In this document: in pieces, positions 56,104 through 64,000 of the stretch | Layout of the letters: each line of letters starts with the position of its first letter | Numbering within the stretch: position 1 is the stretch's first letter | Origin: Mycolicibacterium neoaurum ATCC 25795 | GTDB lineage: Bacteria > Actinomycetota > Actinomycetes > Mycobacteriales > Mycobacteriaceae | NCBI RefSeq assembly: GCF_000691525.1 | Contig: NZ_JMDW01000003.1 | Location: forward strand, 124,001 to 188,000 | Direction of reading: 5' to 3' | Length of the DNA: 64,000 bases | Position numbers and translations under genes: made by a program | Notes under the pieces: model-generated | Databases searched by the model: none | Seen by the model: only the letters and a program-made list of their open reading frames with translations | What the model was told of the DNA's origin: nothing

Positions 56104-56473
56104 CAGCGCTGACCTGATACTGCGCTATGCGCCAACCCTCGGCGGTGTGGGTGAGGACAACCCCGAGGTTCAGGCTCACCCCCGTTCCGTCGGCGAAGGC
56201 GAAGTCCGCACGCAGGTAGCCCGACACCACGGTGGCGGCCAGGCGTCGCGTCTGTAGGAACGAGTAGCCGACGGTGAGTCCGGCCGGCTGCCCCGCGTAG
56301 TAGGCGTGCACACCGTCGCGACCGACGCTGTAGGGCTTGAGCCCCTGGAAGATGGTGTCCTCGGTGAACACCGCGGCTGTCCGGTCGGGATCGTGGGTGT
56401 CGATCCCGGCCTTCCACTCGTCGAGCACACCGGCCAGGATCGTCGCGGTGTCATCGCGTTCAGTGCCCGGCAT
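56081..56473 (-). CDS. SnoaL/NTF2-like protein
   Basis: About 130 residues from ATG 56473 (GGAGG at five bases). The NTF2/SnoaL fold is suggested by ILAGVLDEWKAGIDTHDPDRTAAVFTEDTIFQGL and the C-terminal strands HTAEGWRIAQYQVS. Such proteins are often small hydrolases, isomerases or accessory folds (SgcJ/EcaC group). Overlaps the SDR gene stop by 14 bases. Confidence 0.75.
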   Translation of the reverse strand: MPGTERDDTATILAGVLDEWKAGIDTHDPDRTAAVFTEDTIFQGLKPYSVGRDGVHAYYAGQPAGLTVGYSFLQTRRLAATVVSGYLRADFAFADGTGVSLNLGVVLTHTAEGWRIAQYQVSAVTDSAPE

Positions 56474-57164
56474 GCTGGCCTCCATCGACGTGCAGGATTT
56501 CCCCGGTCACGAACCCGGCACGCTCCAGATACAACACCGCGTCCACGACATCGTCGAGCTCACCGATCCGCTGTTGCGGGTTCAGTGTCGCCAGCGCCGG
56601 ATAGTCATCCGCGGCGTGCATCGGGGTGCGGATGATGCCCAGCGCGACGGCGTTGGCCCGGATGCCGCGCTCGGCGTACTCGACGGCCAGTGACCGGGTG
56701 GCGGCGTTCAGGCCGCCCTTGGTCAGCGATGCCAGCACCGACGGTGCGGCCTTGGTGGCCTGGTCGACCAGGCTGGTGGACACGTTCACGATGTGCCCGC
56801 CGGCGGGCATCACCGCAAGGGCCGCCCTGGTCACCTCGAAGAACCCACGCAGGTTCACCCCGGTGATGGCGTCGTAGTCGGCGTCGGTGTAGTCGGTGAA
56901 CGGCTTGGCGATGAAGATGCCCGCATTGTTGACGACGGTGTCGACGCGGCCGAACCGCTCGATGGCCGCATCGATGATGCGCTGTCCGACACCGGGTACG
57001 CCGATGTCCCCTGCGACGGCCAGTACCGACGGGTCGTCACCGGCCACGATATTGCGTGAGTTCGCGACGACGGCGTAGCCGAGGCCGCGGTAGCCGGCGA
57101 CCAGTGCTTCGCCGATGCCCTGGGATGCGCCGGTGATGACGGCGACGCGCGTGGGGTTGTTCAT
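56460..57164 (-). CDS. SDR-family protein lacking the catalytic Tyr
   Basis: 234 residues from ATG 57164. NADP motif TGASQGIGE and NNAG are intact, but the usual YxxxK is ALxxxK-like: [18 protein letters not shown] has Ala at the Tyr position, while the Lys is kept. The Ser of the triad may be in VSTSL. The protein may therefore be a redox-inactive or altered SDR. Similar [10 protein letters not shown] sequences exist in a subfamily as I recall. Adjacent to the SnoaL-like gene in one transcript; divergent from a LysR gene. Confidence 0.85.
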   Translation of the reverse strand: MNNPTRVAVITGASQGIGEALVAGYRGLGYAVVANSRNIVAGDDPSVLAVAGDIGVPGVGQRIIDAAIERFGRVDTVVNNAGIFIAKPFTDYTDADYDAITGVNLRGFFEVTRAALAVMPAGGHIVNVSTSLVDQATKAAPSVLASLTKGGLNAATRSLAVEYAERGIRANAVALGIIRTPMHAADDYPALATLNPQQRIGELDDVVDAVLYLERAGFVTGEILHVDGGQHAGH

Positions 57165-57279
57165 GATCGTGCCTTTCTGCTGTGTCTGCACCGCACAACG
57201 GCATTGCACTCGACGCCCGTCCCGGCCGATAGGACTGGAAAGCTCACTGGTGCGAGCCGGCGGCTACTACGCTGGGCCG

Positions 57280-58212
57280 GTGGAGTTGCGTCAGCTGCGG
57301 TACTTCGTGACCGTCGCCGAGGAACTGAACTTCGGCCGGGCGGCCGAACGGTTGCGTATCGCGGGACCGTCGCTGTCCCAGCAGATCAAGGCGCTCGAAC
57401 GCGATCTGAAGGTGCAGCTGTTCGACCGCGACCGCCGGTCGGTGGCGCTGACGGCGGCCGGTGCGGCATTGCTGCCCGACGCGCGGTCGCTGGTTCGTCA
57501 GGCCGATGAGTTGCGCAGGCGGGTAACGGGTTTGGCCGCCGACGATCCGGTGCGGATCGGTTGTGTGAATTGGTGCCCGGTGGACTGGTCCGAACGTGCG
57601 GCCGGGGTGGCCACCCTGCGGGTCGACACCTGGGTGATGCCCTCGCATGCGCAGGCCGCCCGCGTCGTCGATGGCAGTCTGGATCTGGCGATCTGCTGGG
57701 TGCAGGACACCGACCTCGCCGAGTTGGACCTGTCCGCGCGCTTGGTGGGTGTCGATCGGCTCTATGCCCTGTCGGCGGGGACCGAGTCCGGGCCTGTCGA
57801 GGCGAAAGACACTGTGGTGCTGGTTGATACCGACACCGCGAGCTGGTCGTCGTGGAATCGATACGCCGAGCAGTATGCGGCGGCCACCGGTGCCCGCGTC
57901 ATGCGCACCGATGACGGTGGCGTCACCGGACCGACGTTCTTCGAGCATGTCCGCCGGATCGGCCGCCCGGTGCTCAACAATCCCAAGGGGCAGAACGACA
58001 CCGGTGCCGGCGACCTGGTCCGCCGGCCGGTGCGTAGCCCGGAACCGTTGTGGACGTGGTCACTTGTCTGGCGTCGCGCCGAGGACCGGGAATCGGTGCT
58101 GGCCGTCGTGGACGCTTTCACCCGAGAGCCCGTCGATCTCGACGAGGGTGCTGGGGGGCACTGGCTTCCGCCCGCCGATCCATATCGCGGCGCAGACCAG
58201 CGCAGCGACTGA
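57280..58212 (+). CDS. LysR-family regulator
   Basis: 310 residues from GTG 57280. The helix-turn-helix is [38 protein letters not shown] (residues about 17-54). The effector domain is typical in length. It is divergent from the SDR and SnoaL genes, which it may control. The last 51 codons overlap the antisense end of the MFS gene (153 bases). Confidence 0.85.
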   Translation: MELRQLRYFVTVAEELNFGRAAERLRIAGPSLSQQIKALERDLKVQLFDRDRRSVALTAAGAALLPDARSLVRQADELRRRVTGLAADDPVRIGCVNWCPVDWSERAAGVATLRVDTWVMPSHAQAARVVDGSLDLAICWVQDTDLAELDLSARLVGVDRLYALSAGTESGPVEAKDTVVLVDTDTASWSSWNRYAEQYAAATGARVMRTDDGGVTGPTFFEHVRRIGRPVLNNPKGQNDTGAGDLVRRPVRSPEPLWTWSLVWRRAEDRESVLAVVDAFTREPVDLDEGAGGHWLPPADPYRGADQRSD

Positions 58213-59262
58213 GACGGTCGCCGCACCCGCCCCGAGTACGAGCCGAAAATCGCCGTGCAGCAATGGGCCGACCATCAGCGGACCCACGATCTGACCGGCC
58301 GAATAGCCGGCCGTCAGCACCGCCACCGCGCCGGGCACGCCGAGTCGGCGGCCATAGGCCAAGGCCAATGAACTGACCCCGATGAAGGTCCCGCCGAACA
58401 GAACTGCCCCCAACGTGGCCGCGGCCGTGGTGCCAAAGCAGGCCAATGCAATCCCGGCCGCCTGCAGCAGCAGCGCAACGGTCAACAGTGCCGGATGCGA
58501 CCACCGCGCCGTCACGCGGTCCCACACGACGGCCGAGGGGATGACGGACAGCCCGACCACCAGCCATGCCACGCCGCCGATGGGACCGGGGGAGTGCTGC
58601 GCCATGGCGGCGACCAGGAATGTCGCGGCAATGATGTAGCCGATGCCCTCCAAGGTGTAACCGCCGAACAGCAACCAGAACCGGGACCCGTACCCGGGCC
58701 GGGTCACCCCGACCGCCGCCGGGCGCGGTCCGGGGCGCGTCCACCAGGCGGGCACGCTCAGCAGGGCGGCCAACACGCCGACCGACCACCAAGCCAGCCG
58801 CCAGTCCGCGGGCAGTGCCAACACCAGTGCCGCCGACGATGCGATGCCGATACCCACCCCGCCCAGACCCCACCCGGCGTGCCGAGGTGCCACATCGAGC
58901 AGGCCGTTCACCGCGACCACGAATGCCAGCGCGCTACCGAGACCGGCAATCGTGCGCAGTGCCAACCACATCGGTACGGTCGTGGTCAGCGCCATGGCGG
59001 GCAGGCTGACGGTGATCACCGTCAACGAGGTGAGCAAGACCGTGCGGGAGTGGGCAAGCCGGGGCAGCACCGTTGCGGCCACCGCGCCGGCCAGGTACCC
59101 GGTGTAGTTCGCCGTCGCCAGTTGCCCTGCGGTGTGCGGACTCAAAGCGGTCTGTGCCGTCATCAACGGCATGATCGGGGTATAGGCAAAACGGCCGATG
59201 CCCATCGCGGCCGCGAGCGTCGACATCGAACGCGCTACCGAACAGAGAGATTTCAGCTCCAT
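58060..59262 (-). CDS. MFS transporter (YbfB/YjiJ-like)
   Basis: About 400 residues from ATG 59262 with about 12 helices. Features are [10 protein letters not shown] in helix 1, [25 protein letters not shown], and the VRFPVLG tail. The N-terminal GIGRFAYTP motif is typical of the MFS_4 (YbfB/YjiJ) branch, whose substrate is unknown. A longer upstream frame would cover a 20-bp palindrome and is disfavoured. Divergent from an SDR gene. Confidence 0.82.
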   Translation of the reverse strand: MELKSLCSVARSMSTLAAAMGIGRFAYTPIMPLMTAQTALSPHTAGQLATANYTGYLAGAVAATVLPRLAHSRTVLLTSLTVITVSLPAMALTTTVPMWLALRTIAGLGSALAFVVAVNGLLDVAPRHAGWGLGGVGIGIASSAALVLALPADWRLAWWSVGVLAALLSVPAWWTRPGPRPAAVGVTRPGYGSRFWLLFGGYTLEGIGYIIAATFLVAAMAQHSPGPIGGVAWLVVGLSVIPSAVVWDRVTARWSHPALLTVALLLQAAGIALACFGTTAAATLGAVLFGGTFIGVSSLALAYGRRLGVPGAVAVLTAGYSAGQIVGPLMVGPLLHGDFRLVLGAGAATVSVAALVCAAIWIGGRKPVPPSTLVEIDGLSGESVHDGQHRFPVLGATPDK

Positions 59263-59306
59263 CGGTCGATGGTCACCGTCCGGTCGCACCGGGGGCCACG
59301 ACGCAC

Positions 59307-59326
59307 GCTCTCCCAGCTGGGAGAGC
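59307..59326. promoter_or_regulatory. 20-bp perfect palindrome between MFS and SDR genes
   Basis: GCTCTCCCAGCTGGGAGAGC reads identically on both strands. It lies 45 bases before the MFS ATG and 71 before the SDR ATG and probably is an operator for both. No dedicated regulator is adjacent; the LysR and MarR genes are the nearest candidates. Confidence 0.65.
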
Positions 59327-59396
59327 AAGCCTTCCACGCGGTGGGATAAACGACCGCACCGGAGGTGTTGATCAAGACATACCGAAGGAGCGCATC

Positions 59397-60071
59397 ATGA
59401 AAGACAACATCATCGTGCTGATCACCGGTGCCAATCGCGGCCTCGGCCGCCGGATCGCCGAAGATTTCCTGGCCCGCGGCGCCAAGGTGTACGCCGGGGC
59501 GCGGCGTCCCGAGACAGTCGACATCACCGGTGCGATCCCCGTCCAGATCGACATCACCGACCCGGAATCGGTTCGGCGGGCGGCCGAAATTGCCTCGGAT
59601 GTCACGGTTCTGGTGAACAACGCCGGTATCTCCACCCGCGCCAACCTGTTGGCAGGGTCGATCGAAGATATCCGGTCCGAGATGGAAACTCACTATTTCG
59701 GCACCCTGAATGTCATCAGGGAGTTTGCGCCGGTACTCGAAAACAACGGCGGCGGAAAGATTCTGAACGTGCTTTCGGTGCTGTCCTGGGCTCATCCCGC
59801 GACCTCGGGTGCTTATGCCGCTGCGAAGGCCGCGGCGTGGGCGTTGACCGACGCGGTGCGCGACGACCTGGCACCCCGCGGCGTCACCGTCACCGCGCTG
59901 CACGTCGGCTACATGGACACCGATATGGTCAGTTACATTCCGGCCGAACAGAAATCGGATCCGGCAGCGATTGCCCGCCAAGCCGTCGACGGTGTGCTGG
60001 CCGGCACGACCGAGGTGCTGGCAGACGACACCGCGCGACAGGCGAAAGCGGCCTTGTCACGGATGAGATAG
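59397..60071 (+). CDS. Short-chain dehydrogenase/reductase
   Basis: 224 residues. NADP motif TGANRGLGR, NNAG, and a complete triad with Ser in LSVLSWAHP and YAAAK. The basic residue after the motif favours NADPH. Substrate unknown. It follows the palindrome and precedes a cupin gene by eight bases, likely one operon. Confidence 0.87.
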   Translation: MKDNIIVLITGANRGLGRRIAEDFLARGAKVYAGARRPETVDITGAIPVQIDITDPESVRRAAEIASDVTVLVNNAGISTRANLLAGSIEDIRSEMETHYFGTLNVIREFAPVLENNGGGKILNVLSVLSWAHPATSGAYAAAKAAAWALTDAVRDDLAPRGVTVTALHVGYMDTDMVSYIPAEQKSDPAAIARQAVDGVLAGTTEVLADDTARQAKAALSRMR

Positions 60072-60079
60072 TGGCAGGT

Positions 60080-60424
60080 ATGGAAAAGATCTCACTGACC
60101 GCCCTGGCTCGCGAGCATCTGGAGACCGCGCGTTCGGCCAACAGCGGTCGCAGTGCGCACACCGTCTACGGCGGACACGAGCACCGCCTGCGGCAGACGC
60201 TGCTCGCGCTGTCGGCGGGTAATGGGCTCGACGATCACGAGAGTCCGGGGGAGGCGACGCTGCAGGTGCTGCAGGGCCGGGTCCGGCTGACGACGGCCGA
60301 GGCGAACTGGGAGGGCTCGGCCGGCGATCATCTGGTGGTGCCGAAGGTTCGGCACGGGCTGTCGGCGCTAGAGGACTCGGTGGTGCTGTTGACCGTGGTG
60401 AAGGCCGTGGGTCCGCACGTCTAG
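60080..60424 (+). CDS. Small cupin protein
   Basis: 114 residues from ATG 60080. Cupin strands: TLLALSAGNGLDDHESPGEATLQVLQGRVRLTT, and DHLVVPKVRHGLSALEDSVVLLTVV. The metal motif HESPGE is partial, and the second HxxxxxxN is weak (VRHGL), so metal binding is uncertain. Probably cotranscribed with the SDR. Its stop shares CTAG with the convergent DUF5313 gene. Confidence 0.72.
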   Translation: MEKISLTALAREHLETARSANSGRSAHTVYGGHEHRLRQTLLALSAGNGLDDHESPGEATLQVLQGRVRLTTAEANWEGSAGDHLVVPKVRHGLSALEDSVVLLTVVKAVGPHV

Positions 60425-60834
60425 AACGGGCTCGGATTGGACTGCCACTCGGCATCCTGCGGACGGGCGCCATAACGGCGCGCGTAGTCCTCGTGCAGGC
60501 GGGCGTTCTTCTCCCGGTTCATGGTGTCGATCAATTTGGGATCCAGCCCGTGCTGGGAAAGCCGGTGCCGACGCCACACCTTGTTCAACACGAAGGCCAT
60601 GATCAATGCCCAGGTGTAGATGGGCACGGTCATCTCCAGGTGGACGTACAGTGATCCCGGCAACAGCCACAGCGGAGCGAGGATGACGGCCGGCGGGATC
60701 GCGTAGCGCAGCATGTGCCTGCGCACCGCGCCCGTGCCGGTCAGGTCGGCCGTCACCCAGTCGCGCATGGAGTCGGGCAGGCGGCGTCCGTATGCGTAGA
60801 GCACCCGCTGGAAGAAACTCGGTGTTGCGGCCAT
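60421..60834 (-). CDS. DUF5313-like membrane protein
   Basis: 137 residues with two hydrophobic segments (about 45-60 and 66-84) and a charged C-terminus (RREKNARLHEDYARRYGARPQ). The N-terminal RLPDSMRDWVTADLTGTGAVRRHMLRY is typical of a mycobacterial DUF5313 protein. Role unknown. Divergent from the MarR gene across a palindromic promoter. Confidence 0.72.
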   Translation of the reverse strand: MAATPSFFQRVLYAYGRRLPDSMRDWVTADLTGTGAVRRHMLRYAIPPAVILAPLWLLPGSLYVHLEMTVPIYTWALIMAFVLNKVWRRHRLSQHGLDPKLIDTMNREKNARLHEDYARRYGARPQDAEWQSNPSPF

Positions 60835-60847
60835 GTTTAGATAGTAC

Positions 60848-60863
60848 CCTAATAGTTAGTAGG
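60848..60863. promoter_or_regulatory. Imperfect palindrome in MarR/DUF5313 divergent promoter
   Basis: CCTAATAGTTAGTAGG matches its reverse complement at 12 of 16 positions. It lies in the 50-base gap between the divergent genes, with GTAC flanks. Probably the MarR operator. Confidence 0.5.
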
Positions 60864-60884
60864 CAAAGCAAGTAGTACAGTGTG

Positions 60885-61367
60885 ATGGTGGCCGCTGTGA
60901 CCGAAGACCTCGACCCCCTCGCCCTGGAACGTCAGGTGTGTTTCGCGCTGGCGGTCACCAACCGCGCAGTGCTGGCGGTGTACCGCCCACTCCTGGAGCC
61001 GCTGGGCCTGACCCATCCCCAGTACCTCGTAATGCTGGCGCTGTGGGACAACGACAAGGCGGGCGGTGATGCGCTGTCGGTCAAGCAGATCGCCGGATTG
61101 CTGCAGATGGACTCGGCCACCGTCTCGCCGATGCTCAAACGCCTCGAGGCGCTCGGCTTCATCAGCCGCACCCGCAGTGTCTCCGATGAGCGCACCACAC
61201 TGGTCACCCTGACCAAGGGGGGTTCCGCACTGCGTCGGCAGGCGCTGGCCATCCCGCCGGCCGTGGTGGCCCGGCTCGGGGTCGACATGGCCGAACTGGA
61301 GCAGCTGCACTCGGTGCTCACCCGGATCAACCTGGCTGCCGTGGCGGCCGGCGCGCTCGACTCCTAG
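60885..61367 (+). CDS. OhrR-like MarR-family regulator
   Basis: 160 residues. The N-terminal RQVCFALAVTNRAV keeps the reactive Cys (CFA segment) of OhrR, which senses organic hydroperoxides. The winged helix is LSVKQIAGLLQMDSATVSPMLKRLEALGFISRTRSVSDERTTLVTLT. Start may be GTG 60882, ATG 60885 or GTG 60897. No ohr gene adjoins it, so its target is open. Its stop shares CTAG with the convergent glyoxalase gene. Confidence 0.85.
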   Translation: MVAAVTEDLDPLALERQVCFALAVTNRAVLAVYRPLLEPLGLTHPQYLVMLALWDNDKAGGDALSVKQIAGLLQMDSATVSPMLKRLEALGFISRTRSVSDERTTLVTLTKGGSALRRQALAIPPAVVARLGVDMAELEQLHSVLTRINLAAVAAGALDS

Positions 61368-61714
61368 CCGCGATGTGACAGCACGTTGACGATATTGCCC
61401 GCCGCATCGGCGAAGAAGAACCGCCGCACACCCCACTGCTCATCGGAGATGGGGTGCACGATGGTCAGTCCGGCGGCCACCGCCGCCGTGTACGCGGCAT
61501 CGACATCGTCGACCTCGACCGACACCGTCGGATTCACCGCCGCCGTCTGATCTTTCGTCATCAGGCTCAGCTGGTGGCGATGCTCGTCGTCGGCGAGGGT
61601 GACGATCCAACCGTGATTCATCACCTCGGTCAGCCCGAGCGTCGCGATGTAGGCGGCGCGGGCGGCGTCGATATCGGACACGGTCAAGATCGGGACCACC
61701 CGGCCGACGGTCAT
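61364..61714 (-). CDS. Glyoxalase/bleomycin-resistance-fold protein (VOC)
   Basis: 116 residues with one VOC module: GRVVPILTVSDIDAARAAYIATLGLTEVMNHGWIVTLAD and VEVDDVDAAYTAAVAAGLTIVHPISDEQWGVRRFFFADAAGNIVNVLSH. The metal-binding His/Glu positions are not clearly conserved. Starts within the ercc3 stop (ATGA overlap). Confidence 0.82.
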   Translation of the reverse strand: MTVGRVVPILTVSDIDAARAAYIATLGLTEVMNHGWIVTLADDEHRHQLSLMTKDQTAAVNPTVSVEVDDVDAAYTAAVAAGLTIVHPISDEQWGVRRFFFADAAGNIVNVLSHRG

Positions 61715-63363
61715 ATCGCCGGGCCCAGCAGGTCGTCGGCGTCCTTGATGAGGTAGCCGTAGCCTTGCTCGGCGAGGAACCGCTGCCGGTGGGCGGCGTA
61801 CTCGGCATCCAGGCTGTCGCGGCTGACCACCGAATAGAAGATCGCGCCACCGCCGTCGGCCTTGGGCCGCAGCAACCGGCCCAACCGCTGCGCCTCCTCC
61901 TGACGTGACCCGAAGGTTCCCGAGACCTGGACGGCCACCGAGGCTTCGGGCAGGTCGATGGAGAAGTTGGCGACCTTGGAGACCACCAGGGTGCGGATCT
62001 CGCCGCGCCGGAACTGGTCGAAGAGCTCCTCGCGCTCCGCGTTCTTGGTCGACCCCTGGATCACCGGCGCACCGAGCTCCTGGCCGAGTTCGTCGAGCTG
62101 ATCCAGATAGGCGCCGATCACCAGTGTCGGCTCGTTCTTGTGCTTCTCCAGGATCGACTTCACCACCGCGATCTTGGTGTGCGCCGTCGAGCACAGCTTG
62201 TAGCGCTCCTCCGGTTCGGCGGTCGCGTAGATCATCCGCTCGTTATCGGTCATCGTGACCCGGACCTCGATGCACTCGGCCGGTGCGATCCAGCCCTGGG
62301 CCTCGATGTCCTTCCACGGCGCGTCGTAGCGCTTCGGACCGATCAGCGAGAACACGTCGCCCTCCCGGCCGTCCTCGCGAATCAGGGTGGCGGTCAGCCC
62401 GAGCCTGCGGCGCGATTGCAGATCGGCGGTCATCCGGAACACCGGTGCGGGCAGCAGATGCACCTCGTCGTAGATGATCAGGCCCCAGTCGCGGCTGTCG
62501 AAGAGCTCGAGATGCTTGTACTCACCCTTGGTGCGCCGCGTGATCACCTGATAGGTCGCGATGGTGACCGGGCGGATCTCCTTGCGCTCTCCGGAGTACT
62601 CGCCGATCTCCTCCTCGGTGAGCGAGGTCCGCGCGATCAGCTCGCGCTTCCACTGCCTGCCCGCCACCGTATTGGTGACGAGGATCAGCGTGGTGGCACC
62701 GGCCTTGGCCATGGCGGCCGCGCCGACGAGGGTCTTACCGGCGCCGCACGGCAGCACGACCACCCCGGAGCCACCTGCCCAGAACGATTCGGCCGCGAGC
62801 TCCTGGTAGTCGCGCAGCGCCCAGCCGTCCTGGGCGAGGTCGATCCGGTGCGCCTCACCGTCGACGTAACCGGCCAGGTCCTCGGCGGGCCAGCCGATCT
62901 TGAGCAGCATCTGCTTGATCCGCCCACGTTCGCTGCCGTGCACGATGACGGTGTCGTCGTCGATGCGCGCCCCGAGCATCGGGGTGATCTTCTTGTTGCG
63001 CAGCACCTCTTCGAGCACCGCGCGATCCAGGCTGACCAGCGTCAGCCCGTGCGCCGGGTGCTTGACCAGCTGCAGGCGCCCGTAGCGCGCCATGGTGTCG
63101 ACGATGTCGACCAGCAGCGGCTGCGGTACCGCGTAGCGGGAGAAGCTGACCAGCGCATCGACGACCTGCTCGGCGTCATGTCCCGCGGCGCGGGCGTTCC
63201 AGAGCGCCAGCGGGGTGATCCGATAGGTGTGGATGTGTTCGGGTGCGCGTTCCAGTTCGGCGAACGGCGCGATCGCGGCGCGCGCGGCGCCGGCGAGTTC
63301 GTGATCGGTTTCGAGCAGGACAGTCTTGTCGGACTGGACGATCAGCGGGCCCTCGGTGCTCAT
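61711..63363 (-). CDS. ercc3: XPB/ERCC3-type DNA helicase
   Basis: 550 residues. N-terminal damage-recognition part, then helicase domains with Walker A LPCGAGKTLVGA, DEVH, the RED motif IREDGRE, and motif VI QEEAQRLGRLLRP. It is the 3'-5' helicase characterised in mycobacteria as an XPB homologue (Rv0861c). It probably works in DNA repair. Next to the helicase-associated gene. Confidence 0.95.
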   Translation of the reverse strand: MSTEGPLIVQSDKTVLLETDHELAGAARAAIAPFAELERAPEHIHTYRITPLALWNARAAGHDAEQVVDALVSFSRYAVPQPLLVDIVDTMARYGRLQLVKHPAHGLTLVSLDRAVLEEVLRNKKITPMLGARIDDDTVIVHGSERGRIKQMLLKIGWPAEDLAGYVDGEAHRIDLAQDGWALRDYQELAAESFWAGGSGVVVLPCGAGKTLVGAAAMAKAGATTLILVTNTVAGRQWKRELIARTSLTEEEIGEYSGERKEIRPVTIATYQVITRRTKGEYKHLELFDSRDWGLIIYDEVHLLPAPVFRMTADLQSRRRLGLTATLIREDGREGDVFSLIGPKRYDAPWKDIEAQGWIAPAECIEVRVTMTDNERMIYATAEPEERYKLCSTAHTKIAVVKSILEKHKNEPTLVIGAYLDQLDELGQELGAPVIQGSTKNAEREELFDQFRRGEIRTLVVSKVANFSIDLPEASVAVQVSGTFGSRQEEAQRLGRLLRPKADGGGAIFYSVVSRDSLDAEYAAHRQRFLAEQGYGYLIKDADDLLGPAI

Positions 63364-63371
63364 CCCATCTA

Positions 63372-64000
63372 TTATCCAGAGTCGGCCGACACCACGGATG
63401 TCACGCGGTGGATCGCGAACTCCCGGACCCGTCCGGCGGCGGGGTCGAACGCCGTCAACTGGCCGCCCCGGATGTTGATCGGGGCCACCACCCGCTGGGT
63501 GGCCACCCCCGCCGGGTCGACGTAACCCATCACCACCGTGGTCTGCTCGACCGCCGCCTGTTGCAACAGCGCGATCAGCACCGCAGGATCCAGCCGCTCG
63601 TTGGACCGCGGCGAGGCAGCCACGCTGCGCATCACCGCGACGATCGCGCCGAGGGTCTGGTTCGTCGGCGCCGTCAGCGGCCGGAAGACCCGACGTCGGC
63701 TCAGGGTGGGCACCCGGGCCCCGCGGGCCCGGAGGTCGACCACCGCCCCGGAAGCGTCCTCGGCGGCGGGGACGAAACCGCCGGCACGCAGTGCGGCCAG
63801 CACGTCGCCGATCTGGGCCTGCGACACCGCGACGGTGGGCGCCAGGATGCGCAGCTCCAGCGGTTCGGCCGCCGGAGTGGCCACCGCCTGGGCCAACAGC
63901 GCCGGGTCCTCACAGCGCACGAATGATGCCGCCATCCCGACCCGCAGCTGACCGTGCCGTCGCGCCACATCATCGATGAGGTAGGTCAGACCCTGCGGGA
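63372..64000 (-). CDS. Helicase-associated protein, partial (right edge)
   Basis: Visible 209 residues, C-terminal part of a larger protein running off the window, since the frame stays open through 64000 (PQGLTYLIDDVARRHGQLRVG). It resembles the Rv0862c-type XPB-associated C-terminal domain. The end is LTAFDPAAGRVREFAIHRVTSVVSADSG. Its stop is eight bases before the ercc3 start, so the two are in one operon. Confidence 0.85.
   Translation of the reverse strand, partial: PQGLTYLIDDVARRHGQLRVGMAASFVRCEDPALLAQAVATPAAEPLELRILAPTVAVSQAQIGDVLAALRAGGFVPAAEDASGAVVDLRARGARVPTLSRRRVFRPLTAPTNQTLGAIVAVMRSVAASPRSNERLDPAVLIALLQQAAVEQTTVVMGYVDPAGVATQRVVAPINIRGGQLTAFDPAAGRVREFAIHRVTSVVSADSG

Noticed and set aside
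57115..57279. N-terminal extension of the LysR gene
   Set aside because: The upstream frame overlaps the divergent SDR start and lacks family character. GTG 57280 gives the usual LysR N-terminus.
59263..59337. N-terminal extension of the MFS gene
   Set aside because: It would cover the palindromic operator and is hydrophilic. ATG 59262 fits the membrane topology.

Overview
The window comes from a high-GC actinobacterium and reads as a rapidly growing mycobacterium (Mycolicibacterium type). The evidence is the mycothiol gene mshD, the lipomannan factor lmeA, a DesA1 desaturase, a complete yrbE/mce operon, several F420-type luciferase-fold enzymes, and gene order matching two M. tuberculosis blocks, Rv0816c-Rv0826 and Rv0854-Rv0862c (matched from memory of those loci, not by a search).

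Layout. 1-15.4 kb is conserved core: a partial membrane protein, lmeA, glnR-mshD, a full pstSCAB phosphate transporter, a MarR/oxidoreductase pair, phoU, an LCP cell-wall ligase, dus, desA1 with a TetR gene, and an MpaB-type oxygenase. 15.4-22.5 kb holds a Ser/Thr kinase, four tRNA genes (Lys, Glu, Asp, Phe), an unusual 62-bp palindrome, a DUF218 protein, two TetR genes, a metallo-lactamase-fold enzyme, an FAD enzyme and a UBP zinc finger. 22.7-31.8 kb is an eight-gene yrbE-mce lipid importer operon, followed by SRPBCC and racemase genes (Rv0854/far-like). 34-39.5 kb has a luciferase-like enzyme, a GntR regulator, an NCS1 nucleobase/allantoin/hydantoin-type permease, dapC and an NmrA-like protein. 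39.5-46.9 kb is a urease operon (urtA-ureAB-ureC-ureG-ureD-ureE-ureF) divergent from a LuxR regulator. 46.9-51.6 kb carries an old yellow enzyme and the fadA-fadB beta-oxidation pair, closed by a clear terminator. 51.8-61.4 kb is an accessory stretch of regulators, short-chain dehydrogenases, a diguanylate cyclase, MFS transporter, cupin and small proteins. 61.4-64 kb returns to core with a glyoxalase, the XPB-type helicase ercc3 and a partial helicase-associated gene.

How the parts fit. Two regulatory themes run through the window. For phosphate, direct-repeat PHO boxes lie before pstS and before phoU, so uptake and its negative regulator are probably co-controlled by SenX3-RegX3. For nitrogen, glnR is in the window, and two near-identical GlnR-like boxes (GGTGAAAC-N6-GAAACA) lie before the NCS1 permease and in the urtA/LuxR intergenic region, suggesting one nitrogen-scavenging regulon from nucleobase or ureide uptake to urea hydrolysis.

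Many intergenic regions hold strong palindromes, probably repressor operators. Two copies of a related hairpin sit at convergent gene ends. I saw no CRISPR array, integrase, transposase, rRNA or replication origin.
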